Shown here piece after piece: positions 9,810 through 18,377 of a stretch of DNA of 64,000 nucleotides. Numbering within the stretch: position 1 is the first letter of the stretch; every line of letters begins with the position of its first letter. Source of the stretch: Marinobacter aromaticivorans (lineage in GTDB: Bacteria; Pseudomonadota; Gammaproteobacteria; Pseudomonadales; Oleiphilaceae); contig NZ_NIHD01000012.1 of the NCBI RefSeq assembly GCF_002806975.1, forward strand, positions 28,803 through 92,802, given 5' to 3'. A program made the position numbers and the translations under genes. Under the pieces are notes generated by a model. That model saw only the letters and a program-made list of their open reading frames with translations. It had not been told where the DNA came from and searched no databases.

Positions 9810-9886
9810 GGGCCTATAGCTCAGTTGGTTAGAGCAGAGGACTCATAATCCTTTGGTCGCTGGTTCGAGTCCAGCTGGGCCCACCA
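9810..9886 (+). tRNA. tRNA-Ile2 (CAU anticodon, lysidine-modified, reads AUA)
   Basis: 77 nt including an encoded CCA. The acceptor stem GGGCCTA/TGGGCCC contains one G-U pair; the anticodon stem-loop is GAGGACTCATAATCCTT with CAT; the T arm is CTGGTTCGAGTCCAG. The variable and T-arm sequence (TTTGGTCGCTGGTTC) resembles E. coli ileX/ileY rather than elongator or initiator tRNA-Met. E. coli ileX also lies next to rpoD. The AUA-decoding assignment therefore depends on TilS modification and is inferred from resemblance. Confidence 0.9.
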
Positions 9887-9952
9887 TTTCTTGAAATTTC
9901 GGTAACACTCGCCACGCTTTTAGCGGGCGTAATCGGAACACAAAACACCTGG

Positions 9953-9986
9953 AAAAGCCCCACGCTACCATGCCTGGGGCTTTTTT
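9953..9986 (+). terminator. Terminator downstream of tRNA-Ile2
   Basis: AAAAGCCCCA (9953-9962) and TGGGGCTTTT form the stem of a hairpin with a 13-nt loop, followed by a T-rich stretch. The 356 bp between the tRNA and cyoA hold only this terminator and the Anr/FNR-like site; no integrase, attachment-site duplication or open gene is seen there. Confidence 0.8.
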
Positions 9987-10050
9987 ATTTCTGTTCGCCG
10001 TTAAAACAACCACTCTTATATCACCGAGCCTGTAGCCCACCCATACTCCC

Positions 10051-10064
10051 ATGATTTAAATCAA
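10051..10064. promoter_or_regulatory. Anr/FNR-type box upstream of cyoA
   Basis: ATGATTTAAATCAA matches the FNR/Anr consensus TTGAT-N4-ATCAA at 9 of 10 defined positions and is almost a perfect palindrome. It is centred about 185 bp upstream of the cyoA ATG. In Pseudomonas the cyo oxidase is repressed by Anr when oxygen is low, so this is a plausible operator. Binding is not shown by the sequence alone. Confidence 0.5.
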
Positions 10065-10242
10065 ATCGTAAGTAGAATCCAGATTTAACTTATTCCAGAA
10101 TTGGCAGAAGCTCTTTTCGGGAATAATCAAGCGGATCCGGAGAGCCTGAGCCGCGAGGATTAATTCCCGATACCTTCCACACACCGATAGCCACATCCGA
10201 GCCGAGCGGCGTTTTGCCTGACGGCTCCAATGAGGTTAAAAG

Positions 10243-11160
10243 ATGGGAAGAAAACCTTATCTGCGCCCCCTTGGCGCCCTGCTTATGGCTGCTCTGCCCT
10301 TCCTGATTTCTGGGTGCAGTTCGGCGTTGATGGACCCAAAAGGCCAGGTTGGCGAAGAGCAGCGGGTCCTGATCATCACCGCGTTTGCTCTCATGCTCAT
10401 TGTGGTCATACCGGTTATCGTGATGACCCTGCTTTTCGCTTTCCGCTACCGTGAAAGCAATCCCGATGCCGCCTACAAACCGGATTGGGGGCACTCGAAG
10501 GCGATTGAGGTGGTGGTCTGGCTGATCCCCTGCGTCATTATTGTGGTACTTGCCATTCTGACCTGGGTAACCTCCCACTCTCTTGACCCCATGAAACCCA
10601 TTGACGCGGAAAACGAGCAGAACGCGCTCGAAATCCAGGCTGTCTCCCTGGACTGGAAATGGCTGTTCATATACCCGGAACAGCGTTTGGCATCGGTCAA
10701 CGAAGTGGCGTTTCCTGCAAACCGGCCAGTGCACTTCCGTATCAGTTCCGGGTCGGTCATGAATTCCTTCTGGATCCCGGCTCTGGGCACCCAGATATAC
10801 GCGATGGCAGGCATGGACAGTAACCTGCACCTGATTGCCAATGAACAGGGGACCTATCCCGGCCGGTCCACCAATTACAGCGGTGCCGGCTTCTCCGGAA
10901 TGACGTTCGATGCCCTTGCGCTCTCCGAACCGGAGTTCGAGCGCTGGGTGGACGAGGTTAACTCCTCGGATCAAACCCTCTCATTTGAGGACGGCTACAA
11001 GGAACTGGCCCAACCCAGCCAATCCGTGCCGGTCCAGTATTACTCGGATGTATCACCAGATCTGTACCGGAACATTCTCAACAGTTTCCGTGAAGGGAAA
11101 CCGGATGAGCACAGCACCACTGAGCATAGCGTCCCAATGAGCGCTGAGACAGCGGAGTAA
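10243..11160 (+). CDS. cyoA: Cytochrome o ubiquinol oxidase subunit II
   Basis: Subunit II of the bo3-type, proton-pumping ubiquinol oxidase of the inner membrane. The 305-residue precursor has a lipoprotein signal with lipobox LISGC (Cys25), two transmembrane segments (about residues 43-67 and 88-110), and a periplasmic cupredoxin domain. The CuA ligands of cytochrome c oxidases are absent: no Cys-x-Glu-x-Cys, with [11 protein letters not shown] in that place. The electron donor is therefore quinol. The ATG at 10243 has a GAGG RBS. It is first of cyoABCD, 4 nt before cyoB. Confidence 0.95.
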   Translation: MGRKPYLRPLGALLMAALPFLISGCSSALMDPKGQVGEEQRVLIITAFALMLIVVIPVIVMTLLFAFRYRESNPDAAYKPDWGHSKAIEVVVWLIPCVIIVVLAILTWVTSHSLDPMKPIDAENEQNALEIQAVSLDWKWLFIYPEQRLASVNEVAFPANRPVHFRISSGSVMNSFWIPALGTQIYAMAGMDSNLHLIANEQGTYPGRSTNYSGAGFSGMTFDALALSEPEFERWVDEVNSSDQTLSFEDGYKELAQPSQSVPVQYYSDVSPDLYRNILNSFREGKPDEHSTTEHSVPMSAETAE

Positions 11161-11164
11161 AACG

Positions 11165-13156
11165 ATGTTCGGAAAACTGAGCCTGGAAGCCATTCCCTAC
11201 CATGAACCCATCGTCATGTCGGTGGCTGTGGTCATGGCAATCGTAGGGGCCTATATCGTTGGCTGGATCACCTTCAACAAAAAATGGATTTATCTCTGGA
11301 AGGAGTGGATCACCTCCGTTGACCACAAAAAACTGGGCATCATGTATTTCCTGGTGGCGCTGGTGATGCTGATCCGGGGTTTTTCCGATGCCATCATGAT
11401 GCGTACCCAGCAGGCCATGGCCGCCGGCGGTGCGGAGGGCTACCTGCCACCGGAACACTACGACCAGATCTTTACCGCCCATGGCGTAATCATGATTTTT
11501 TTCGTCGCCATGCCCATGGTAATCGGGCTAATGAACCTCGTGGTTCCGTTGCAGATCGGCGCCCGCGACGTGGCCTTCCCGTTTCTGAATAACCTGAGCT
11601 TCTGGCTGTTTGCGGCGGGTGTTGTTCTGGTGAACATTTCCCTGGTGGTCGGCGAGTTCGCCAAAACCGGCTGGCTCGCGTATGCGCCGCTTTCCGAAAG
11701 CACGTACAGTCCCGGAGTCGGGGTGGATTACTGGATATGGGCATTACAGATATCGGGTGTGGGGACGACGCTCACCGGTATCAACTTTTTTGTCACCATC
11801 ATGAAGATGCGGACCAAAGGCATGACACTGTTCCGCATGCCTATTTTCACCTGGACTTCCCTGGTGGCAAACGGCCTGATCATCGCCTCCTTCCCCATTC
11901 TCACCGCCACCATCGCGATGCTCACGCTCGATCGTTATCTGGACTTCCACTTCTTTACCAACGATCTCGGCGGCAACATGATGATGTATGTGAACCTCAT
12001 CTGGGCCTGGGGACATCCGGAAGTCTATATCCTGATTCTGCCCGCGTTCGGGGTGTTTTCCGAGGTCATTGCCACCTTTGCCAAAAAACGCCTCTTTGGC
12101 TACCACACCATGGTGTGGGCCACGGTGGCGATTGGTCTGCTCTCGTTCATGGTCTGGCTGCACCACTTTTTCACCATGGGGGCGGGCGCCAACGTCAACG
12201 CGTTCTTCGGCATCATGACTATGATCATTGCGGTCCCCACTGGGGTGAAAATATTCAACTGGTTGTTCACCATGTTCCGGGGCCGCCTGGAGTTCACCTC
12301 ACCGGTGCTGTGGACGCTGGGATTCATCATCACGTTCACGCTCGGAGGTATGACCGGCGTTATGCTGGCAGTACCGGCCGCGAACTTCGTGCTGCATAAC
12401 AGCCTGTTTGTCATTGCCCACTTCCATAATGTGATCATCGGGGGTGTTGTTTTCGGGAGCCTGGCTGGTTACACCTTCTGGTTTCCCAAAGCATTCGGGT
12501 TCACGCTCAATGAAAAATGGGGTAAACGTTCATTCTGGTGCTGGATTATCGGCTTCTACCTGGCGTTTACCCCATTGTACATTCTCAGTTTTTATGGCGC
12601 GGTGCGTCGCATGCAGTCCTATCCCAATGCCGACTGGCAACCGCTGATGATTGTGGCCTGGGTCGGCGCCGTGTTCATTCTTGCCGGCATTCTCTGTACC
12701 GCCATCCAGCTGTACGTCAGCATCCGCGACCGAAAGGCCCGGGCCGATGTCACCGGGGATCCCTGGAACGGGCGAACGCTGGAGTGGAGCACCTCGTCGC
12801 CCCCACCCCACTACAACTTCGCTCACCTGCCTGTCGTGAACTCAATCGACAACTTCTGGGAAGAGAAGCAGAGGCGGGGCGGGCAAGCGTTGCCGGGCAA
12901 CCCGGAGCAGACCGAATATCAGGACATCCACATGCCCCGCAATACGGTGGCCGGGCCCGTCATTGGTGCTTTCAGTATCGTGCTGGGTTTTGCACTTGTG
13001 TGGCATATATGGTGGTTGGCAGGAGCGAGTGCCCTGGGCATTTTCGTGAGTTTTATCATGCGGGTGTTCAATGACGATATCGATTACCACGTGCCGGCGG
13101 ATGAGGTAAGGCAAACCGAGACCGAGCACTATCAACAGGTTCAGATGCAGGCGTAA
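11165..13156 (+). CDS. cyoB: Cytochrome o ubiquinol oxidase subunit I
   Basis: Catalytic subunit holding heme b, heme o3 and CuB; reduces oxygen and pumps protons. The 663 residues and about 15 transmembrane helices match CyoB. The conserved heme-copper motifs are [17 protein letters not shown] (CuB His and the Tyr cross-link), [11 protein letters not shown] (two CuB His) and HFHNVIIGG (heme ligands), with an early [10 protein letters not shown] (heme b His). The N-terminal and C-terminal extensions typical of CyoB are present. It lies within the cyoABCD operon; no cyoE (heme o synthase) follows in this window. Confidence 0.97.
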   Translation: MFGKLSLEAIPYHEPIVMSVAVVMAIVGAYIVGWITFNKKWIYLWKEWITSVDHKKLGIMYFLVALVMLIRGFSDAIMMRTQQAMAAGGAEGYLPPEHYDQIFTAHGVIMIFFVAMPMVIGLMNLVVPLQIGARDVAFPFLNNLSFWLFAAGVVLVNISLVVGEFAKTGWLAYAPLSESTYSPGVGVDYWIWALQISGVGTTLTGINFFVTIMKMRTKGMTLFRMPIFTWTSLVANGLIIASFPILTATIAMLTLDRYLDFHFFTNDLGGNMMMYVNLIWAWGHPEVYILILPAFGVFSEVIATFAKKRLFGYHTMVWATVAIGLLSFMVWLHHFFTMGAGANVNAFFGIMTMIIAVPTGVKIFNWLFTMFRGRLEFTSPVLWTLGFIITFTLGGMTGVMLAVPAANFVLHNSLFVIAHFHNVIIGGVVFGSLAGYTFWFPKAFGFTLNEKWGKRSFWCWIIGFYLAFTPLYILSFYGAVRRMQSYPNADWQPLMIVAWVGAVFILAGILCTAIQLYVSIRDRKARADVTGDPWNGRTLEWSTSSPPPHYNFAHLPVVNSIDNFWEEKQRRGGQALPGNPEQTEYQDIHMPRNTVAGPVIGAFSIVLGFALVWHIWWLAGASALGIFVSFIMRVFNDDIDYHVPADEVRQTETEHYQQVQMQA

Positions 13157-13158
13157 TC

Positions 13159-13776
13159 ATGACCACCGACACCATGACGAACCAACCTGGAATCATGCGC
13201 ACCGACGAAGAACACGCCGATACCACAGGCATGAAAACCTACGGCTTCTGGATTTACCTGATGAGCGATCTCATCATCTTCGGTTGCCTGTTTGCGACTT
13301 ACGGCGTACTGCACAACAACACCGCCGGGGGGCCGTCCGGCAAAGATCTGTTCGAGCTCAAATTCGTTCTCGGCGAAACCTTCCTGCTGCTGTTCAGCAG
13401 CTTCACCTACGGGCTCGCCATGCTGGCCATGCACCGGGACCGTCTGGGCCAGTTGATGGGCTGGCTGATAGCAACTTTCGTGCTCGGTGCGGGTTTTGTA
13501 GGGATGGAACTCTACGAGTTCCATCACCTGATCAGCGAGGGTTACGGCCCGGACCGCAGCGGATTCCTGTCGTCGTTTTTCGCTCTGGTCGGCACCCACG
13601 GCCTGCATGTGAGTTTTGGGCTGCTATGGATGCTCATTATGCTGATCCAGTTACCCATCAAAGGGCTGACCGACAAAACCCGGCCGCGAATCCTGTGCCT
13701 GAGCCTGTTCTGGCACTTTCTGGACATCGTATGGATTTGTGTCTTCACGTTTGTCTATCTCATGGGAGTACTGTAA
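13159..13776 (+). CDS. cyoC: Cytochrome o ubiquinol oxidase subunit III
   Basis: Membrane subunit III that stabilises the oxidase core. The 205-residue protein has five hydrophobic helices, begins with a polar N-terminus ([21 protein letters not shown]) and contains the family segments [14 protein letters not shown] and [20 protein letters not shown]. It starts 2 nt after the cyoB stop, and its own stop is directly followed by the cyoD ATG, so expression is coupled. Confidence 0.96.
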   Translation: MTTDTMTNQPGIMRTDEEHADTTGMKTYGFWIYLMSDLIIFGCLFATYGVLHNNTAGGPSGKDLFELKFVLGETFLLLFSSFTYGLAMLAMHRDRLGQLMGWLIATFVLGAGFVGMELYEFHHLISEGYGPDRSGFLSSFFALVGTHGLHVSFGLLWMLIMLIQLPIKGLTDKTRPRILCLSLFWHFLDIVWICVFTFVYLMGVL

Positions 13777-14103
13777 ATGAGCACTTCAACCACCCACGAT
13801 CAACAGGGCCACGGTAGCCTGCGATCCTATATCACCGGTCTCCTGCTCTCGATTATCCTGACGGCAATTCCATTCGGCATGGTCATGGCAGGGAGCTTCA
13901 GCAAAACCGTCACGGTGATCGCCATCTCAGTTATGGCCATACTTCAGATAATCCTGCAACTGACTCTGTTCATGCACATGAATCTGAAAACCCGGGAGGG
14001 ACGCGATTCCGGATCGTTTCTGTTTTTTGCTGTTGTTACGCTGACCCTTGTTGTGGGTGGGTCGGTCTGGATCATGTACAACCTGCATATCAACTTGATG
14101 TAA
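13777..14103 (+). CDS. cyoD: Cytochrome o ubiquinol oxidase subunit IV
   Basis: Small subunit IV needed for assembly of the CuB site. The 108-residue product has three transmembrane helices and the characteristic LTLFMHMN segment at about residues 64-71. It starts immediately after the cyoC stop with an internal GGGAG RBS (in cyoC). The operon is cyoABCD without cyoE; heme o synthase must be encoded elsewhere or be shared with another oxidase. Confidence 0.95.
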   Translation: MSTSTTHDQQGHGSLRSYITGLLLSIILTAIPFGMVMAGSFSKTVTVIAISVMAILQIILQLTLFMHMNLKTREGRDSGSFLFFAVVTLTLVVGGSVWIMYNLHINLM

Positions 14104-14170
14104 ACACCTGATAGGTGCACCGGTCGCTCATAACGCCGCGACAACCCGAACAAGAAAAGGAGGTGTTTCC

Positions 14171-14782
14171 GTGCTGACCCATGTCTGGGGCCTTCTGGTC
14201 CACCCTCAATCGGAGTGGCAACACATCGGCAAAGAGGACGAAACCGTTCGCCACCTCTATGCCCATCATGTTTTCATACTCGCCGCTATTCCCGTAGTCA
14301 GCGCCTATATCGGGACCACTCAGGTTGGGTGGGGCTTTGGCGGTGACCACGCCTTTATCAAGCTTGACCTGATCAGTGCACTTTACGCGGGGATCGCGTT
14401 TTATATCAGTATTCTGATGGCGGTGTTCCTGGTCGGGACCCTTATCCATCGCATGGCCCGGAGCTTCAGCACACCGCCCAGCCACCGGCGTTGCGTGATC
14501 TTTGCCGGATACATCGCCACCCCGATGTTTCTCAGTGGTCTGGTCGCGATTTACCCTATTGTGTGGCTTTGTCTGCTCGCGGGGACAATCGGCCTGTGCA
14601 TGACGGCCTACGTGCTCTACGTGGGCATCCCCTACTTTCTGGGCATCAGTTCTGAAGAAGGCTTTATCGTATCCAGTACCACCCTGGCAGTGGGTGTACT
14701 GGTACTCGAGGTGATGCTGGCGATCACCGTTATGCTGTGGGGCTATGGCGAAGTGCTGTTACCCTGGCTGTTCCGCTTCTGA
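14171..14782 (+). CDS. Yip1/DUF1282-family membrane protein
   Basis: 203-residue integral membrane protein with about five hydrophobic segments (roughly residues 35-52, 65-95, 111-132, 134-157, 172-194). The N-terminus LTHVWGLLVHPQSEWQHI is the usual start of bacterial Yip1-domain proteins. The start is GTG with a very strong AAAAGGAGGTG RBS. It lies 67 nt after cyoD with no terminator between, so it may be read with the cyo operon. Function is unknown; bacterial members are generally uncharacterised, and a role in the oxidase is only suggested by position. Confidence 0.85.
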   Translation: MLTHVWGLLVHPQSEWQHIGKEDETVRHLYAHHVFILAAIPVVSAYIGTTQVGWGFGGDHAFIKLDLISALYAGIAFYISILMAVFLVGTLIHRMARSFSTPPSHRRCVIFAGYIATPMFLSGLVAIYPIVWLCLLAGTIGLCMTAYVLYVGIPYFLGISSEEGFIVSSTTLAVGVLVLEVMLAITVMLWGYGEVLLPWLFRF

Positions 14783-14891
14783 CCCGGAGAGCAGCCCCGC
14801 TGACAGCACTTCGAGTTCGCTGCGTATCTGGTGGCCCCAGACTTGTGCAGATTCACGGGTTATCGGGGCGATAGCGCCTGCTGCACAATCG

Positions 14892-14950
14892 GCCGGCGAT
14901 CATGATTAAAGCTTATTCAGCCCTTCGCCCGCAATCGCCGGCTTTTATTT
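14892..14950 (+). terminator. Terminator in the 14.8-15.1 kb gap
   Basis: GCCGGCGAT (14892-14900) pairs with ATCGCCGGC (14934-14942) around a 33-nt loop, followed by TTTTATTT. It most likely ends the cyoABCD-Yip1 transcript. The rest of the 353-bp gap (14783-15135) shows no further gene; a promoter for the lipoprotein pair must lie in it but I cannot place it with confidence. Confidence 0.65.
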
Positions 14951-15135
14951 CAGATACTTACACCAGTTCATTGCCACTGGGTTATGGAATGGCAACCGCT
15001 TTTCGCAAAAAGATGTTGCCATTGCTTCATGGTTGATCTCCGGTGGACTGCTAAGCTTGGTGTAAGGTGCGCATGGTTGAATTCGTGCATACACACCTTC
15101 CACATAGCTTGTATATCGCTGAAAGGAGATCGTGC

Positions 15136-15510
15136 ATGAATAAGCATAAATCAATGTTATACACCGCCGGCATTACGGGTATTGCTCTTGCCATAGGCGG
15201 CTGTGCCAGTTCCGGCGAACGACCGGATTCAGATCTTCAGTCCGCTGAGGCTTCTCTCCAGCAAGCTGTGGCTGCCGATGCGCGGGAGTTTGAGCCGGTG
15301 CTGCTCAACAACGCACAAAACAAAGTGGCCGATGCAAAGAACCTGATTGAGCAGGAGCGCTTTACAGAGGCTAAGCGCCTTCTGGAACAGGCGGCTGTCG
15401 ACGCCCAGCTCGCTGGTGCCCGTTCCGAAACGGCAAAAGCGAAGCAGGCTGTAGCGGAGGTCAATCAGAATATTGAGACTCTGCGCAATCAAATGAATCA
15501 GGACCAGTAA
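15136..15510 (+). CDS. DUF4398-domain lipoprotein
   Basis: 124-residue predicted lipoprotein: a Lys/His-rich N-region, a hydrophobic core and lipobox AIGGC (Cys23). The mature part is Ala/Gln/Glu-rich and predicted helical or coiled-coil, with the DUF4398 feature of paired helices (LNNAQNKVADAKNLIEQER). I chose the ATG at 15136 because AAAGGAGAT lies just upstream and the signal peptide begins there; 23 codons of open frame upstream lack both. It lies 26 nt before a second DUF4398 lipoprotein with an OmpA domain, forming a two-gene envelope operon. Exact function unknown. Confidence 0.88.
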   Translation: MNKHKSMLYTAGITGIALAIGGCASSGERPDSDLQSAEASLQQAVAADAREFEPVLLNNAQNKVADAKNLIEQERFTEAKRLLEQAAVDAQLAGARSETAKAKQAVAEVNQNIETLRNQMNQDQ

Positions 15511-15536
15511 TCGCCCTATCTGGAAAGGAGACTGTT

Positions 15537-16346
15537 ATGAACAAACGCAACATAACACTGGGCATGGCTGCCGGCTTGTCATTACTTATTGCCGGCTGTG
15601 CCACAACACCCCCGGAGAATGCGATGGTAAATGAAGCCCGGGCGTCTTATGAGAAAATCAAAGACGATCCGGATGTCGCCCGCAGCGGCGACCGCCACCT
15701 GCGTAGCGCCAGGGACCAGCTGAACCGGGCGGAATCTTTACTGGATGATGGCGCAGATACGGTGCGCGTTGAGCATGCAGCCTACCTGGCGAACCGCCAC
15801 GCGCAGATTGCCAACGAGCAGGGCGAGCGTGCCCGGCTGCAGAAGCAGATAGATTCCGCCGAGGAACGGCGCCGCAAATTACTGCTTGCTCAACGTTCCA
15901 GTGAAGCCGAGCAGGCGCGCAAGGAAGCCGAAATGCTGCGCAAGCGAATGGAAGAGTTGCAGGCAGAGCGTACGGACCGTGGCATGGTGCTGACTCTTGG
16001 GGATGTTCTTTTTGATCTGAACAAGGCGGACCTGAAACCTTCAGGGGAGCAGACCATAGACCGCCTGGCCCAGTTCATGAAAGAGTATGAAGACCGCCGG
16101 GTTCGTGTGGAAGGCTACACCGACAGTACCGGTGAGGCTTCCTACAACCAGCGGCTATCCGAGCGTCGGGCCCAGGCCGTGCGGGATGAACTGATCTCGC
16201 GAGGCATTGAAAGCCGCCGGGTGGAAACCAAAGGCTTTGGCGAGCAGTACCCCGTAGCCAGCAACGACACGGCTGCCGGTCGTCAGCAGAATCGCCGTGT
16301 GGAGATCGTTATCTCCGACAAAGACGGCAATATCGAGACCCGGTAA
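15537..16346 (+). CDS. OmpA-family lipoprotein with DUF4398 domain
   Basis: 269 residues. Lipobox LIAGC gives Cys21 as the lipidation site; a DUF4398 helical region follows (about 25-100), then a charged coiled coil rich in Glu/Arg (about 100-145). The C-terminal OmpA-like peptidoglycan-binding domain (about 150-265) has VEGYTDSTG, SYNQRLSERRAQAV and QNRRVEIVI. It likely tethers the outer membrane to peptidoglycan. A GGAAAGGAGA RBS precedes the ATG. It is paired with the smaller DUF4398 lipoprotein upstream, which lacks the OmpA domain, suggesting duplication or a complex. Confidence 0.93.
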   Translation: MNKRNITLGMAAGLSLLIAGCATTPPENAMVNEARASYEKIKDDPDVARSGDRHLRSARDQLNRAESLLDDGADTVRVEHAAYLANRHAQIANEQGERARLQKQIDSAEERRRKLLLAQRSSEAEQARKEAEMLRKRMEELQAERTDRGMVLTLGDVLFDLNKADLKPSGEQTIDRLAQFMKEYEDRRVRVEGYTDSTGEASYNQRLSERRAQAVRDELISRGIESRRVETKGFGEQYPVASNDTAAGRQQNRRVEIVISDKDGNIETR

Positions 16347-16378
16347 AAACGGAGTTCAGCCAACCACGGGAATCCCGC

Positions 16379-16404
16379 GGGGGAGACTTCTCTCCCCCCC
16401 TTTT
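16379..16404 (+). terminator. Terminator after the DUF4398/OmpA operon
   Basis: GGGGGAGA (16379-16386), loop CTTC, TCTCCCCC (16391-16398), then CCTTTT. Perfect 8-bp stem with a stable tetraloop, 33 nt after the OmpA-lipoprotein stop. Confidence 0.85.
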
Positions 16405-16540
16405 ACATCCGTGAACCTGACATCCTGCCAGTTAGCGCAACGACCTGCATTCCGGAAACATTAACAAACATCTATCTCGCTAAAACAAAACGCCTTACAC
16501 TGAAAACCGACAACCCACCAAAAACCGGGAGTATTAACGA

Positions 16541-16798
16541 ATGCCACTTGAAAAACACGACCTTGCCCATGAACTGCCCGAGTCCAAAGAAACCATTCAC
16601 ACCCTGAAGACCACCGATCAGCATTTTGCGAAACTTTTCGATGCCTATCACGACATTGATCATGAAGTGTACCGCATTGAGCAAGGTGTAGAGACTACGT
16701 CGGATGAGTATCTGGAAGAACAGAAGAAAAAGCGGCTGAGCCTGAAGGATCAGCTTTACGGAATGATTCGCGACTACGAGGCTTCAATGGCCAGCTAA
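16541..16798 (+). CDS. YdcH/DUF465-family small protein
   Basis: 85-residue, charged, helical cytoplasmic protein. It shows the DUF465 pattern: TTDQHFAKLFDAYHDIDHEVYRIE followed by LEEQKKKRLSLKDQLYGMI, i.e. a helical hairpin with a conserved His/Asp-rich turn. The start at 16541 is preceded by CGGGAG. It is monocistronic, with terminators on both sides. Many gammaproteobacteria carry one or more copies; no function is established that I can state. Confidence 0.88.
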   Translation: MPLEKHDLAHELPESKETIHTLKTTDQHFAKLFDAYHDIDHEVYRIEQGVETTSDEYLEEQKKKRLSLKDQLYGMIRDYEASMAS

Positions 16799-16819
16799 AG
16801 CAAAATTAATTTTCTCTTT

Positions 16820-16846
16820 AGCCTTTGTATCCAAAGGCTTTTTTTG
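16820..16846 (+). terminator. Terminator after the YdcH-family gene
   Basis: AGCCTTTG (16820-16827), loop TATC, CAAAGGCT (16832-16839), then seven T. Perfect 8-bp stem 22 nt after the stop. Between it and 17027 there is a possible -10 (TATAAA near 16995), but no clear -35. Confidence 0.92.
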
Positions 16847-17026
16847 AATCCGTGCAGCTTACATGGTCATTTCGACACGGTTGCATGTCAATAATGCCAA
16901 CGTCCTAAAAGGACAAGCCTCATACACTTCCAGTTGAACAAATGTACCAGCCCTATCCGGAACCCTGCACCCGGGGAACTGATAACGGCCAGAGTATAAA
17001 AACAACGAGATAATTGGAGTGTATCA

Positions 17027-18364
17027 ATGGTTTCCACCTCCCGGTTTTCAGCACGGGCGCTAACCCTTGCGGTAGCTGCAGCATCCACCACCCTTTCTGT
17101 ACCCACCTCAGCCAGTATGGGCAATATAGGTACAACCTATGGAGTGATGCCAGTGGACGTCGCCACCGCCCAGTCTCTCTCCATGTTTAATAACCAGGTA
17201 TCCGCCACCTATTACAACCCGGCGTCCCTCACCCGGGATGAACGCGGTGAACTGACAGCAGGCATACTCCACGCTGAGCAGGAGTTACGATCGACAAACC
17301 CCAATGCCAATGGCGATGTGGTTTCCAGCTCACCGAGTCAGCACGTGCTGATCGGCATGAAAACCAATCTGGGGTCGCTTACCCGCTTTGACCACCCGAT
17401 TTACCTGGGCTTCATTGCCGGCGTGGAAAAATACGGCAAGGAAATGCTGGCGTTCGATTCCCGAACCTCCACCAGCGGTCAGTTTCTGCAGTACGGGAAA
17501 GAACCGCTGTTCCTGAACCTTGGCGGTGCCACCCCTGTTTGGCGCGGGATTTCCGCGGGCGCATCGGCGCGTATAACCCTGGATGCAACCGCCAATCTCA
17601 ATGCGGTATCCACACTCGGTGGAGAAACCAGCCGGGAGCGCCTGGCTGTTAACGCGGAGCCACAGATAAAAACCATTCTTGGCACCACCATTGATCTTGG
17701 CAGCACCTTCTGCCCGGAAAGCAGCTGCTTTTTGCAGGGCTGGGAAACCGCGTTCACCTACCGCACCAAGTCTTCCGCTTCTACAACGGTTGATTCAAAT
17801 ATTATCGTTACCCAGACCATTCCCGACCCGGGCCTGAGCCTTGCGGTAACAACCATCGATTCGTTTCAACCGGAAACCTTTGGTTTCGGCGCCCAGTACA
17901 GGGGCGAAAACTGGCGCCTGGGTGGCAGTATTGAACAGCAGAACTGGTCAGAGCTGTCCAGCGAGTTCGCCGGTGATACCATCAAGAATCAGTCAACAAT
18001 ACCGGCTTCCGACCGCATCCGGTTTGACGACACCCTGATTCCACGTATCGGCGCCGAGTTTGACCTCAACAAAAACTTTTCCGTGCGCGGCGGGGTGGCG
18101 TATGAAGAGTCTCCCCTGAAGTCCACCCGCAACCCCGAAATCAACTATCTGGACACCGACAAGATTGTGGTAGGCCTGGGCATCAGCGCCACCTACGATC
18201 GCACACGATTGCTCGCTTACCCTGTTCGCCTCGATCTGGGCTACCAGTACCAGCAGTTGCAGGAGCGCGACTTTACTCTGGTGGATTTTGATGGCGCAGA
18301 AACCAGCGTAACAGCAGACGGCGACATCCATGTTATCAGCGGTTCAGTTACCCTGAAGTTCTGA
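17027..18364 (+). CDS. OmpP1/FadL-family outer-membrane protein
   Basis: 445 residues with an N-terminal signal peptide (cleavage likely after SASMGN, about residue 28-32) and alternating beta-barrel sequence ending in Phe (SVTLKF), typical of outer-membrane barrels. Family features include the N-terminal plug-like segment with YYNPASLTRDERGELTAG, and the repeated strands QYRGENWRLGGSIEQQNWSE and FSVRGGVAYEESP. Such proteins take up long-chain fatty acids or other hydrophobic compounds; the substrate is not readable here. It differs clearly from the second FadL at 44117-45541. The next gene, an Ig-like lipoprotein, starts 13 nt later and is surely co-transcribed. Confidence 0.85.
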   Translation: MVSTSRFSARALTLAVAAASTTLSVPTSASMGNIGTTYGVMPVDVATAQSLSMFNNQVSATYYNPASLTRDERGELTAGILHAEQELRSTNPNANGDVVSSSPSQHVLIGMKTNLGSLTRFDHPIYLGFIAGVEKYGKEMLAFDSRTSTSGQFLQYGKEPLFLNLGGATPVWRGISAGASARITLDATANLNAVSTLGGETSRERLAVNAEPQIKTILGTTIDLGSTFCPESSCFLQGWETAFTYRTKSSASTTVDSNIIVTQTIPDPGLSLAVTTIDSFQPETFGFGAQYRGENWRLGGSIEQQNWSELSSEFAGDTIKNQSTIPASDRIRFDDTLIPRIGAEFDLNKNFSVRGGVAYEESPLKSTRNPEINYLDTDKIVVGLGISATYDRTRLLAYPVRLDLGYQYQQLQERDFTLVDFDGAETSVTADGDIHVISGSVTLKF

Positions 18365-18377
18365 GGAGAGGTTTGCC

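Noticed and set aside
9810..10242. tRNA-Ile2 as an integration site of a mobile element
   Set aside because: No integrase, no repeat of the tRNA 3' end, and normal core genes (cyo) follow directly.
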